DNA of 64,000 nucleotides from Streptomyces sp. NBC_00239 (lineage in GTDB: Bacteria; Actinomycetota; Actinomycetes; Streptomycetales; Streptomycetaceae): the NCBI RefSeq assembly GCF_036194065.1, contig NZ_CP108095.1, positions 1,426,001-1,490,000 of the forward strand, written 5' to 3'. This document shows positions 50,429 through 58,444 of this stretch, one piece after another. The notes beneath the pieces are model-generated. The model was not told the DNA's origin. It did no database searches and saw only the letters and a list, made by a program, of their open reading frames with translations. How positions within the stretch are numbered: the stretch's first letter is position 1; each line of letters opens with the position of its first letter. Position numbers and translations under genes: made by a program.

Positions 50429-51246
50429 TCGGCGACATCGCGCCCGACGCGTACCGCATGCAGCCCAACTCGCTGCTGCTGCCGGCCGGCACGGAGCTGT
50501 GGCGGGTGCACGGCAGCGGCCGGGCCGCCGACGTGTTCAACCCGCGGGTCGCGGACCCCCACTTCGGGGGCAGCCGCTTCGACAGCACGGCCCAGGACCC
50601 GTACCCCTTCCTGTACACGGCACTGGATCCGGCCACCGCACTCGCCGAAACACTACTGCGCTCGACGGAGTTCGACCCCGGCACGGCGATGCGGCTGATC
50701 CCGTACGCGGCGGTGCGCGGCCGGTCGCTGAGCATGCTGCGGACCCGCTGCGACCTGCGCCTGATCTCTCTGGTCTCGGAGGAGGACCTGGCCGCCGTGT
50801 GCCAGGACTCGTGGCTGCTGGAGGCCGAGGGCGACGGCCGGTACGCCAAGACCCGGCGCTGGGCGAGCGAGCTGCGGGCGCAGGACAGCGGGGCGATGGG
50901 CCTGGTGTGGCAGTCCCGGCGGCACCGGCCACGGCTCGCGAACGTGCTGTTCGGGGACCGGTTCGCCGGCGGTGAGGCGGGGCCGGACACGGGCCCCGGC
51001 CGGGACGCGGGCGAGGGTGGGGACGCGGGCGGGAGCAGGGACAGGAACGGGGGCGGCGGCGGGGACAGCAACGGGAGCGGCGGGGCGGCTGTCGGTGACA
51101 CGGGGCGCTTCCGGGGCGGGAAGCCTCCGGAGCCGGTGCCCTCGGCCGGGATCCCGGAGCTGGGCTCCCCGTCCGGGATCGAGGAGCTGAACCGGCTCCT
51201 CGCGCCGCTGCGGGCGGCCGTCGTGTCCCCGTGGACGTCGCCCTGA
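50425..51246 (+). CDS. RES-domain protein (NAD+-phosphorylase-type toxin)
   Basis: A 273-residue protein. The RES pattern is visible: LWRVHGSG near residue 25, FNPR, GGSRFDS, then YPFLYTALDPATALAETLL with the conserved Arg, Tyr and Glu positions. RES toxins such as MbcT split NAD+ with phosphate to give nicotinamide and ADP-ribose-1''-phosphate, killing or stalling the cell. A Gly/Asp-rich spacer (about nt 50970-51100) divides the domain from a short C-terminal helix. It is coupled by GTGA to the antitoxin-like gene and followed by a macro-domain gene that could bind its product. Confidence 0.82.
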   Translation: MIGDIAPDAYRMQPNSLLLPAGTELWRVHGSGRAADVFNPRVADPHFGGSRFDSTAQDPYPFLYTALDPATALAETLLRSTEFDPGTAMRLIPYAAVRGRSLSMLRTRCDLRLISLVSEEDLAAVCQDSWLLEAEGDGRYAKTRRWASELRAQDSGAMGLVWQSRRHRPRLANVLFGDRFAGGEAGPDTGPGRDAGEGGDAGGSRDRNGGGGGDSNGSGGAAVGDTGRFRGGKPPEPVPSAGIPELGSPSGIEELNRLLAPLRAAVVSPWTSP

Positions 51247-51342
51247 CCGTCGCCTCGCATTCCCCTCCGCCTTCTCCTCCGCCTTCCCGGTCGCCTTCGC
51301 GTTCGCGCCGACTCGACGGCGGCGGGCGGTAGTCCTCCTTGT

Positions 51343-52695
51343 ATGTCCACGGCCGCTGGTGAAACAGTGGCCACCATGTCACCGGTTGTTGAACACAGCG
51401 TGATCCTGGGTGAGTTGAAGGAGTTACGGCGCTCCGGGCTGGTACGGCTGCGCAGCCTCGGACTGCCCGAACTGCGGGGGATCGTGGCGGAACTGCCGGA
51501 CGGCTCGGTCGAGGGTCTGATCCGGGCCGCCGTGGGCCGGCTGGACCAGGGCAGCCTGCGCACGGCTGCCGAGTACACGCTGGGCCTCGCGCCGGGCACC
51601 CGGGACTGGCCCGGGGCCGACCGCCGCAAGCGGGCCGCCGAGGTGTACGGGGTGAGCGTCGAGCGGTTCCGCAAGGACCACGAGCTGATGGTGCTCGGCG
51701 AGGTCGCCGAGGAGATCGGCAGGGTGGCCCGCGCCGCGGCCCGCGCCCGGGCCGCACGGGCCGCCGGGTCCGGCCCGGCAGTCGCCGTCGGGGCCGCCGG
51801 GTCGGGGACGGCGCCCGGGACCTCCGCCGGGGCGGGCACCGGAGCCTGGACCGGTGCCGGATCCGGCACCGGCACCGCCGGCAGGCCCGGGACCGCGGCC
51901 GGGTCCGAGCCCTGGAGCGCGACCGGTCCCGGCGCCGGAGCGCCTGGCGGCGTCGGCAGCGCGTCCCGCGGCGGGGCGGTCGGCGGAGCCGCCGGCGGGC
52001 ACGCGCCCGGGCACCGGGTGGTGACCGTGCGGGCGGGCCGGCGCGAGGTGGCGCTGACCGTGCACGCGCACCCGGTCGACCTGCTGCGCGACGTCGACGT
52101 GGTCGTCTCTCCCGTGAACACCTACCTCGCGCTGCCCGAGCCGTACAAGTCCTCGGTCTCGGCCTCGCTGCGCCGGGCGGCGGCGGTCCGCGGGGTGACC
52201 GGCGACGTACGCGACGACCCGCTCCACGACGAGCTGCGCACGTGGGCGGCGCGGTACGACACCTCGGGCCGGCCGGTGCTGCCCGGCACGGTCGCCTCGA
52301 CCGGTTCCGGCGCGCTCGCCGCGCAGGGCATCCGCCGGATCTACCACGCCGCGATCGCCGTACCGCGGGCCGGCACCAACGACTACGACGTCCTGCCCGA
52401 CGACATCACCCGCGCAGCGGACCGGGTGTTCGGGCTGCTCGCCGACGAGCACGACCGCTTCGACCCGCCGCTGCGGTCGGTGTGCTTCCCGCTGCTGGGC
52501 TCCGGCCGCGGCGGGCTCCCGTACGCGACCAGCGCGAGCGCGCTGTGGGCGGCCGTCGAGGCGGAACTCGCCCGGGGAGCCGACTGGGAGGTGCACCTGC
52601 TGGTGCGCGGCACGGAGGCCTTCGGCGACCTGCTGGACCGGCTGCCCGGGATCCGACCCGACGGCGACCCGTCGCCGCCCGGCGCGTCCGGTTGA
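51343..52695 (+). CDS. Macro-domain protein with helical N-terminal adaptor
   Basis: A 450-residue protein in three parts. The N-terminal region (about 1-130) is helical and contains RRKRAAEVYGVSVERFRKD, a short motif seen at the N-terminus of many actinobacterial effector or signalling proteins. An Ala/Gly/Pro low-complexity linker follows (about 140-225). The C-terminal domain (about 245-440) is a macro fold: VDVVVSPVNTYLALP, GTVASTGSGAL, RRIYHAAIAV, CFPLLGSGRGGLPY. Macro domains bind or hydrolyse ADP-ribose derivatives, including ADP-ribose-1''-phosphate. The start is uncertain (51343 or ATG 51376); neither has a strong ribosome site. A 13-bp hairpin follows the gene. Confidence 0.82.
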   Translation: MSTAAGETVATMSPVVEHSVILGELKELRRSGLVRLRSLGLPELRGIVAELPDGSVEGLIRAAVGRLDQGSLRTAAEYTLGLAPGTRDWPGADRRKRAAEVYGVSVERFRKDHELMVLGEVAEEIGRVARAAARARAARAAGSGPAVAVGAAGSGTAPGTSAGAGTGAWTGAGSGTGTAGRPGTAAGSEPWSATGPGAGAPGGVGSASRGGAVGGAAGGHAPGHRVVTVRAGRREVALTVHAHPVDLLRDVDVVVSPVNTYLALPEPYKSSVSASLRRAAAVRGVTGDVRDDPLHDELRTWAARYDTSGRPVLPGTVASTGSGALAAQGIRRIYHAAIAVPRAGTNDYDVLPDDITRAADRVFGLLADEHDRFDPPLRSVCFPLLGSGRGGLPYATSASALWAAVEAELARGADWEVHLLVRGTEAFGDLLDRLPGIRPDGDPSPPGASG

Positions 52696-52755
52696 GTGGA
52701 AGTACCGGACCGTTCAGCGGATTTCCGTGACGGTGTACCCCCTGGGCGGTCCGGG

Positions 52756-52788
52756 CCGCGCCGCGGGCACAGGGGGCCCGCGGCGCGG
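52756..52788. terminator. 13-bp hairpin dividing the conflict-like island
   Basis: CCGCGCCGCGGGC (52756-52768) faces GCCCGCGGCGCGG (52776-52788) with a 7-base loop. It lies 61 bp after the macro-domain stop. The next gene starts 85 bp later, leaving space for a promoter, so the CHAT-to-macro block and the vWA-to-GTPase block are probably separate transcripts. Confidence 0.7.
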
Positions 52789-52872
52789 GCCGGGGCCGGC
52801 GTCCGGCGCCGCCGGCAGGGGCGGGAACGAGTCGACGAGGCGTACCACACAAAAAGCTGACGGGGGTCATCT

Positions 52873-53097
52873 GTGGTGTCATATGCGGGCCGGGACGTGG
52901 CGCGGTGGGCCGACGGGGCCGAGGGGCGGGTCGTGACCTGGCCGGATCCCGAGGCGTACGTACTGGTCGAGGGGGTGCTCCTGCGCATGTCCGTCGACGC
53001 CCCGGGCCCGCTCCCGCCCGGCACCGGCGTACGGGTCCGCTGGGACGCGCGGGCCGACCTGCTCCGCGCGTACGGCACCGGGTCGGGCGACGCATGA
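52873..53097 (+). CDS. Small protein of unknown function heading the vWA operon
   Basis: A 74-residue, strand-rich protein (RVVTWPDPEAYVLVEGVLLRM; PGTGVRVRWDARADLLRAYG). It may form a small beta barrel. I do not recognise a family. It starts with GTG GTG, has only a weak ribosome site, and its TGA overlaps the ATG of the vWA gene (ATGA), which is the main support for it being real. It is the first gene after the hairpin. Confidence 0.6.
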   Translation: MVSYAGRDVARWADGAEGRVVTWPDPEAYVLVEGVLLRMSVDAPGPLPPGTGVRVRWDARADLLRAYGTGSGDA

Positions 53098-53894
53098 GCG
53101 AGGGGGCCGCCGAGGGAACGGACCCGGGCGCGGGCGGCGGGTGGGGGCTGTCGGACGGCTGGGAGGAGCGCCAGCCCGTGGTGCTGCTGCTGGACACGTC
53201 CGCCTCGATGGGTCGGCCCGCGGACCGCCCGCGGATCGACGCGCTCAGCACGGCGCTGGCCCGCTGGTTCGAGGAGGTGCGGGCCGAACCGCGGCTGCGC
53301 TCACGGGTCGAGGTGTGCCTGCTCTCCTTCGATTCTGCGGTGCGGGTCTTCGACCCGGTGCGCGGGGAGCTCGTCGCGCTCCACGAGGCGGTCGCAGAAA
53401 GGCTGTTCGTGCCGGTGGAGCAGATGCGGCCGCCACGGCTGGAGGCGTCCGGGCTGACCCGGATGACGGTGGCGGTGGAGGCCGCCCTCGACCTGGCGGC
53501 GGCCCGCTACCGGACCTTGCAGCGGCAACGGACCCAGGTGCGGCGGCCGTTCCTGTGGGTGCTGACGGACGGGGCGCCCAGCGACGCGGACGGGCGGCCG
53601 CTGGACGCGCCGGCGCTGGCCGGTACGGCGCTCCGGATCCGGCAGGCCGAGGAGCGCGGCGCGTGCGTGTTCCAGGCGATCGGGGTGCAGGGGGCGAACC
53701 TGCCGCTGCTGCGCGTGCTGGCGCCGAAGGCGGCGCTGATGCTCGACGAACTCGACTTCGGGGAGATCCTCGACGTGCTCTTCCAGAGCTCCGACCGGGT
53801 GGGCGCCGTGCAGGACGTCGACGAGATCCACCGGGAGACGCGGCGCATCGCCGAACGGCGCCGCTGCCGCAAGGCGTTGGAGGAGGAGCTGTGA
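53094..53894 (+). CDS. vWA-domain protein (TerY-like)
   Basis: A 266-residue von Willebrand A domain. The metal-ion site is intact: DTSASM near residue 34, a Thr in GLTRMTVAVEAAL and the Asp in VLTDGAPSD. Such proteins act as adaptors that bind partners through the bound metal. In multicellular bacteria they pair with AAA+ ATPases, phosphatases and kinases, as here. It overlaps the upstream small gene by ATGA and the phosphatase by GTGA. The C-terminal helix (EIHRETRRIAERRRCRKALEEE) may dock the next partner. Confidence 0.93.
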   Translation: MSEGAAEGTDPGAGGGWGLSDGWEERQPVVLLLDTSASMGRPADRPRIDALSTALARWFEEVRAEPRLRSRVEVCLLSFDSAVRVFDPVRGELVALHEAVAERLFVPVEQMRPPRLEASGLTRMTVAVEAALDLAAARYRTLQRQRTQVRRPFLWVLTDGAPSDADGRPLDAPALAGTALRIRQAEERGACVFQAIGVQGANLPLLRVLAPKAALMLDELDFGEILDVLFQSSDRVGAVQDVDEIHRETRRIAERRRCRKALEEEL

Positions 53895-54877
53895 TCGTCG
53901 CCGGGGCGGCGGTCCAGGGATCCGGCCACCTCGCCGCGGGGCGGGGCTGCCAGGACGCGTTCAAGGCCGTGGACCTGGGTGGGGCGGTGGTACTGGCGGT
54001 GGCCGACGGGGTCGGCAGCCGCGACCGCAGTGCCCTCGGCGCGCACCTCGCCGTGGACACGGCCTGCCGGCTGCTGGCCGTGGACCTGCCGGACGCGGCG
54101 GCGGGTCCGGCCGCGTGGACGGAGTGGATCTCCACACGCGGGTCGGCCGTCGTGGACACCTGGCGGCGCTCCGTCCGGGCCGTACTGCTGGCCGGCGGGT
54201 CCGCGGGCGACGCGGCCGGCCGGTCCGAGGGCGAGGCGTCAGGCGGGTCCGGTGGCTGCGCGTCCGGCTGGTCCGGGGAGCGCACCTCCGGCGGTGCCGG
54301 GGGAAGTGGTGGGCGGGGCCGTGGCGTTGGTGGGCACGAAGGCGCCGGCCCGGATGAAAACGACTTGGACCACGGGGAGTTGGCGGCTGGGGTAGCCGCT
54401 GCCGTGGTCCGGCCGCCGTGGGCGGCCTTCCTGTCCATCGGGGACTGCTTCGGCGTCGCGCTGACCCGCGCGCCCGGAGCGGCCGCGCCACCCGAGCGCT
54501 GCCACTTGGTGCTGCCGCCCTCGATGCCGGGAGACCCGGCGCCCGCGTACCTCAACTCCCCGACCGCGCCGCTGCGTCTGCGCACGTTCACGCTGTGGGA
54601 CGCCGAGCTGAGCGGGGTGGTCCTCGCCACCGACGGGTGCGCCGCCGTGGCGCTCGACCACCCGCGGGCGCGTGGACTGCCCGCCGCCGCGGGCCCGTTG
54701 CCCTCCGGCCGGTTCTTCCGCGGCCTGGCCGACGCCCTGCGCGGCAACGACGGCGACGCCACACCCCTGCGGGACCTGCTCGCCGGACCCGCGGCGGCCC
54801 GTACCGGCGACGACCTGACCGTGGTGTGCGCACTGCTGGAGACGGGAAGGGGGGCGCGGGGATGGGGCGGGGTCTGA
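53891..54877 (+). CDS. PP2C-family protein phosphatase
   Basis: A 328-residue Ser/Thr phosphatase. Metal-binding signatures are present: CQDAF, VAVADGVGS, SIGDCFGVAL, VLATDG and GDDLTVV. A Gly/Ser-rich insertion (about residues 103-155) lies in the middle of the domain. It presumably reverses the kinase coded next; the two genes overlap by 16 bp. GTG overlaps the vWA stop. Phosphatase-kinase control of vWA or chaperone partners is the likely use. Confidence 0.92.
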   Translation: MIVAGAAVQGSGHLAAGRGCQDAFKAVDLGGAVVLAVADGVGSRDRSALGAHLAVDTACRLLAVDLPDAAAGPAAWTEWISTRGSAVVDTWRRSVRAVLLAGGSAGDAAGRSEGEASGGSGGCASGWSGERTSGGAGGSGGRGRGVGGHEGAGPDENDLDHGELAAGVAAAVVRPPWAAFLSIGDCFGVALTRAPGAAAPPERCHLVLPPSMPGDPAPAYLNSPTAPLRLRTFTLWDAELSGVVLATDGCAAVALDHPRARGLPAAAGPLPSGRFFRGLADALRGNDGDATPLRDLLAGPAAARTGDDLTVVCALLETGRGARGWGGV

Positions 54878-56211
54878 CCGTGGTGTCCGGCAGCGGGCAC
54901 GAGTTCCGGCTGACCGAGCGGATCGGCAGCGGCGCGGAGGGCCTGGTGTACGCGGTCGACGACGCGCGGGCGCTGGTCGCCAAGCTGGTTCCCGATCCGG
55001 CCGATCCGGCCGCGTACCGGCGCCGGCTGGCCCGACTGGTGCGCCAGCGCCGGGAGCCCCGTACCGTACGGCTGCTCGGTGGCGGCCCGCCGCGGCTGGC
55101 GTGGCCGCTGGTGGCGGTCCGTACGGCGCGGCCCGCGCACGCTCCGGTCGACGGGTACCTGATGCCCGACATGCGGCGCGGCTACGGGCCGTTCACCGAC
55201 CTGCTCTCGCCGGCCGGGCGCCGGCTGCGGATGCCCGCCGCGACCTGGGCGACCGGCCTGGCCGCGGCGCGGTCCCTGGCCGGGCTGCTGGCCGAACTGC
55301 ACGCCGAGGGGTACGTGGTGGGCGATCTGAAGCCGGACAACCTGTGGGTGGACGGGACAGGCCGGGTCGGCATGGCGGACGTGGACTCGTGGCAGTTCAC
55401 GGACGGGCCGGAGCTCTTCCCGGGCCGGATGCGCACGCCCGGCTACACGGCGCCCGAACGGCTCGGGGAGCGGGCCGCGCCGCCCGACCCGGCCTCGGAC
55501 GCGTTCGTACTCGCCGTCCTCGTGCACCAGTTGCTGATGGCGGGGCTGCACCCGTTCGCCGGACATCCCGCCGACGGCGGCGACTTCCGCTCCCTCGACG
55601 ACAACGTGCTGCGCGGCCGCTGCCGGCTCACCGACCGGCGCTCGGTGGTGCTGCCGCGGTCCGTGCCGCCCCTCGACCTGCTGCCGCGGCGGCTGGCCGT
55701 ACTGCTGCGGGACGCGTTCGGCGGGGAGCGGCCGACCGCCGCCGTGTGGGCCGCGGAACTCGCGGCCGCCGGCGCGCCCGGGCGGCTCGCGACGTGCGCG
55801 GCGCGGGCCCGGCACGTCCACACCGTGGAGCGGCCCTGGTGCCCGTGGTGCGACCAGGCCGAACGCGGCGCGGACAGCTACCCGTGCGCCCCCGACGGCG
55901 CGGGGGCCGACGGGGGTACGGCCGGCTCCGGTCCGGCCGTCGAATCCGGTCCGGCAGTCGGGTCCGGTCCGGCAGTCGAGTCCGGTCCGGCGGTCGACTC
56001 CAGCCCGGCCGTCGACTCCAGCCCGGCAGGCGGATCGGGCCCGGACCCCGCCCTCGCACCCTCCTGCGCGGCCGATCCGGCCCCGGCTCCCGCCCCCGCC
56101 CCCGCCCCCGCCCCCGCTCCCGCTCCCGTTCCCGTTCCCGCTGCCACCGAGGCCTCCGGCCCGGCTCCGGTTCGGGCCCGCGGGCCGGAGGAGGACACAT
56201 GGTCGCGTTGA
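54862..56211 (+). CDS. Protein kinase-like protein with altered HRD/DFG motifs
   Basis: A 449-residue Hanks-type kinase fold. Gly-rich loop GSGAEG, Lys41 (LVAKLV), catalytic loop VGDLKPDNLWVD (Asp155, Asn160) in place of HRDxKxxN, and DVD (173-175) in place of DFG. The kinase domain ends near residue 300 with a short CPWCDQ zinc-like pair, followed by a Ser/Gly/Pro-rich tail built of near-identical repeats. The core residues remain, so activity is possible but unusual. It overlaps the phosphatase and the radical-SAM gene. Similar kinases accompany vWA/PP2C genes in actinobacterial conflict-like operons. Confidence 0.88.
   Translation: MGRGLTVVSGSGHEFRLTERIGSGAEGLVYAVDDARALVAKLVPDPADPAAYRRRLARLVRQRREPRTVRLLGGGPPRLAWPLVAVRTARPAHAPVDGYLMPDMRRGYGPFTDLLSPAGRRLRMPAATWATGLAAARSLAGLLAELHAEGYVVGDLKPDNLWVDGTGRVGMADVDSWQFTDGPELFPGRMRTPGYTAPERLGERAAPPDPASDAFVLAVLVHQLLMAGLHPFAGHPADGGDFRSLDDNVLRGRCRLTDRRSVVLPRSVPPLDLLPRRLAVLLRDAFGGERPTAAVWAAELAAAGAPGRLATCAARARHVHTVERPWCPWCDQAERGADSYPCAPDGAGADGGTAGSGPAVESGPAVGSGPAVESGPAVDSSPAVDSSPAGGSGPDPALAPSCAADPAPAPAPAPAPAPAPAPVPVPAATEASGPAPVRARGPEEDTWSR
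55924..56146 (+). repeat. Tandem repeats in the kinase C-terminal tail
   Basis: About six 15-18 bp units encode SGPAVE/SGPAVG/SSPAVD-type repeats, followed from about 56083 by a hexanucleotide run encoding PAPAPA. The near-identical copies make this a likely length-variable minisatellite. It is inside the coding region, so size changes in multiples of three keep the frame. Confidence 0.75.
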
Positions 56212-57035
56212 CGTCCGGGGTGGTGTCCGTGGCGCGCACCCTGGACCGGTGCACGGTGCTGGGCCCAGGTGTCCGGGCCGTGGTCTGGGTGCAGGGCTGC
56301 CCGTTGCGCTGCCACGGCTGCGTGGCCGCGGAGACCCTGCCCTTCGAGGGCGGGACGGCCCGGCCGGTCGCGGAACTCGCCGACTGGCTGGCCGGACTCG
56401 GACCGGTGGAGGGGGTGACCCTGTCCGGCGGGGAACCGTTCAGCCAGCCCGAGGCGCTCGCCGCGCTGCTGGACGCCGTCCGGGAACGCCGCCCGGAGTT
56501 CACGGCCATGGCGTACTCCGGCTTCCGCCACGAGGCGCTGCGGCGCGGCACCGCCGGCCAGCGGGCCCTCCTGGACCGGCTCGACCTGCTGGTGGACGGC
56601 CCGTACGTGGCCTCCCGGCACGCCCCGCTGCGCTGGCGGGGCTCCGCCAACCAGCGGGTGATCGCCCTCACCGGCCGGTACGAGGACCTGCTCGCCGGGC
56701 CCGACACCAGCGCGGGCCTGGAGGTCTCGCTGGCGGCCGACGGCACCCTGTCCTGGGCGGGGGTGCCGCCGGTGCCGGACTTCCGGGACCGCCTGGACGC
56801 ACAGCTCGCGGCCCGCGGCTTCGCCCTGCGCCGCGCCGACCCGGCGCACCCGGAGGCCCCCGGCAGTCCGCCCGGGCCCGGCGACCCGGACGGCCCCGCC
56901 CGTCCCGGCTACGCGGACCCCGCCGGCACCGGCGCCGGCGATCCCGGCGCCCCCGGCGACCCTGCCGGCCGGCCGCGCGAAGCACGGCACGACAGCACGC
57001 ACGACGACAAGGATGAAGTTCGGGGGGAACCATGA
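56199..57035 (+). CDS. Radical-SAM / 4Fe-4S single-cluster protein (NrdG-like)
   Basis: A 278-residue protein with the radical-SAM cluster motif CPLRCHGC (Cys34, Cys38, Cys41) and the following SGGEPFSQPEALAALL, as in NrdG/PflA-type activating enzymes. The C-terminus (from about 215) is low-complexity. It begins at an ATG with GGAGGAGG directly upstream and overlaps its neighbours. In anaerobic activases this fold puts a glycyl radical on a partner; no such partner is visible here, so it may modify another protein of the operon or make a small molecule. Its constant place between kinase and coiled-coil genes suggests a specific role. Confidence 0.88.
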   Translation: MVALTSGVVSVARTLDRCTVLGPGVRAVVWVQGCPLRCHGCVAAETLPFEGGTARPVAELADWLAGLGPVEGVTLSGGEPFSQPEALAALLDAVRERRPEFTAMAYSGFRHEALRRGTAGQRALLDRLDLLVDGPYVASRHAPLRWRGSANQRVIALTGRYEDLLAGPDTSAGLEVSLAADGTLSWAGVPPVPDFRDRLDAQLAARGFALRRADPAHPEAPGSPPGPGDPDGPARPGYADPAGTGAGDPGAPGDPAGRPREARHDSTHDDKDEVRGEP

Positions 57036-58444
57036 GCGGATCGGTCATGTTCAGCGCCGTCGCCTTCGATCCGACGCTGATCCTGCTGGGGGCGGCCGTC
57101 ATCGGCGGTCTGGCCCTGGCACGCCGCAACCGGGAGCAGGGGCGGTGCGACCAGCGGGCCGCACTGGCTGCCGAACGGTCCCGGCAGGCCGAGCTGCGCC
57201 GGCAGCAGCTGCGGGCCGAACTGGAGGAGCGGCGCCGGGCCGAACTGGCGGCGCGGGCCGCCCGTACCCGGGCCGAGCACGGCCGGGCCGAGCTGCGCCG
57301 GCTCGACGAGGCCGACGCGCTGCTCGCCGAGGTGCTGGCCGAGGTGCGGGACGCGCGGACCGCCGGAGCCGGGCCGCCCGGGGCGGATCCGGTGGCCGAA
57401 CTCCTGGCCATCGGCAGCTCGTTGGCGGATCTGCGTGACCGGACCGGCGGGCCGGAGCCGCTCGGGCCGGCGATCGAGGAGCTGCGCGGCCGCATCGTCG
57501 TGCTGCGTCCGGCGGGTTCGGGGCGGCCCGGGTCCGCCGAGCGGTCGCGTCTGCTGCGCGACCTCGAACTCCGGTTCATGACCGCCGGGTTGCCCGATCC
57601 TCCGGCCGACGAGGCGGGCCGTACGGAGGTGGGCGCGCTGCTGGACCGGCTGCGGGCGGCGGCGACTGCCGGGCGGGAGGTCCGGTTCGAGGCGCTGCTC
57701 GGCACCGTCGAGCACGCGCTCGCCCGGCACGAGACGGCGGTCGCCGGCGCCGTCGACGCCCGCGAGCGGCGCGATGCCGAGCGGCTGGCCCACGAGGCGG
57801 CCGAGCGCGAGCGGTCGGAGGCCCTGTGGGCAGCCCTCGCCGAGGCCGGGGACCGGTTCGCCGTGGTGTCGCAGGGAGCGGCGGACGCCGCCCAGGACGC
57901 CGCCGAACTGGGCGACCCGGAGCTGGCGGGGCGCCTGGAGGCCGCACTCGGCGCGGTCACGGACGCACTCGCGCTGCGCCTGGCCGACCACGCGCTGACC
58001 GCGGTGGCCGCATTGGAGGTGTTGCTGCCGGAGGCCGAAGAGCGGCTGGACGAGCTGCAGTTGGCGTACAGCCGCCGAGGGGAGCTGGCCCAGGCCCTCA
58101 AGGAGGCGATGACGGGCGCCGGACTGTCGTTCACGGGCGGTGCCGAGCAGGAGGGCCGGCTGGTGCTGTCGTTCGAGCGGCCGAGCGGGGCCGTGTACGA
58201 GGCCTCGGTCGGGCCGGGCGCCGACGGCCTGCCGCTGCTGACGTACCGGGTGGCCGGGGAGGCCGACATGTCCGTGCGGGAGGGCGGGCAGGGCGCGGTC
58301 TGCACCCCCGAGGAGCTGCTCGACCGGGTGCACGCGGCCCTCAACGAGGACGGGTTCCTCCCGGGTGAGCTGACCTGGGACGGCCGGCCGCCGCGCGGCG
58401 CCGCGGCCGTCCCGCCGCACCAGTCGAAGGGGCGGCACCTGTGA
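57032..58444 (+). CDS. Membrane-anchored coiled-coil protein of unknown function
   Basis: A 470-residue protein. One N-terminal hydrophobic segment (PTLILLGAAVIGGLALA) is followed by a long Arg/Glu-rich coiled coil (ERSRQAELRRQQLRAELEER), a second helical bundle and a mixed C-terminal domain (about 350-450; GRLVLSFERPSGAVYEA) that may bind the other factors. It could anchor or scaffold the AAA+ and Hsp70-like partners at the membrane. ATGA overlap upstream and GTGA overlap downstream. No named family is recognised. Confidence 0.82.
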   Translation: MSGSVMFSAVAFDPTLILLGAAVIGGLALARRNREQGRCDQRAALAAERSRQAELRRQQLRAELEERRRAELAARAARTRAEHGRAELRRLDEADALLAEVLAEVRDARTAGAGPPGADPVAELLAIGSSLADLRDRTGGPEPLGPAIEELRGRIVVLRPAGSGRPGSAERSRLLRDLELRFMTAGLPDPPADEAGRTEVGALLDRLRAAATAGREVRFEALLGTVEHALARHETAVAGAVDARERRDAERLAHEAAERERSEALWAALAEAGDRFAVVSQGAADAAQDAAELGDPELAGRLEAALGAVTDALALRLADHALTAVAALEVLLPEAEERLDELQLAYSRRGELAQALKEAMTGAGLSFTGGAEQEGRLVLSFERPSGAVYEASVGPGADGLPLLTYRVAGEADMSVREGGQGAVCTPEELLDRVHAALNEDGFLPGELTWDGRPPRGAAAVPPHQSKGRHL

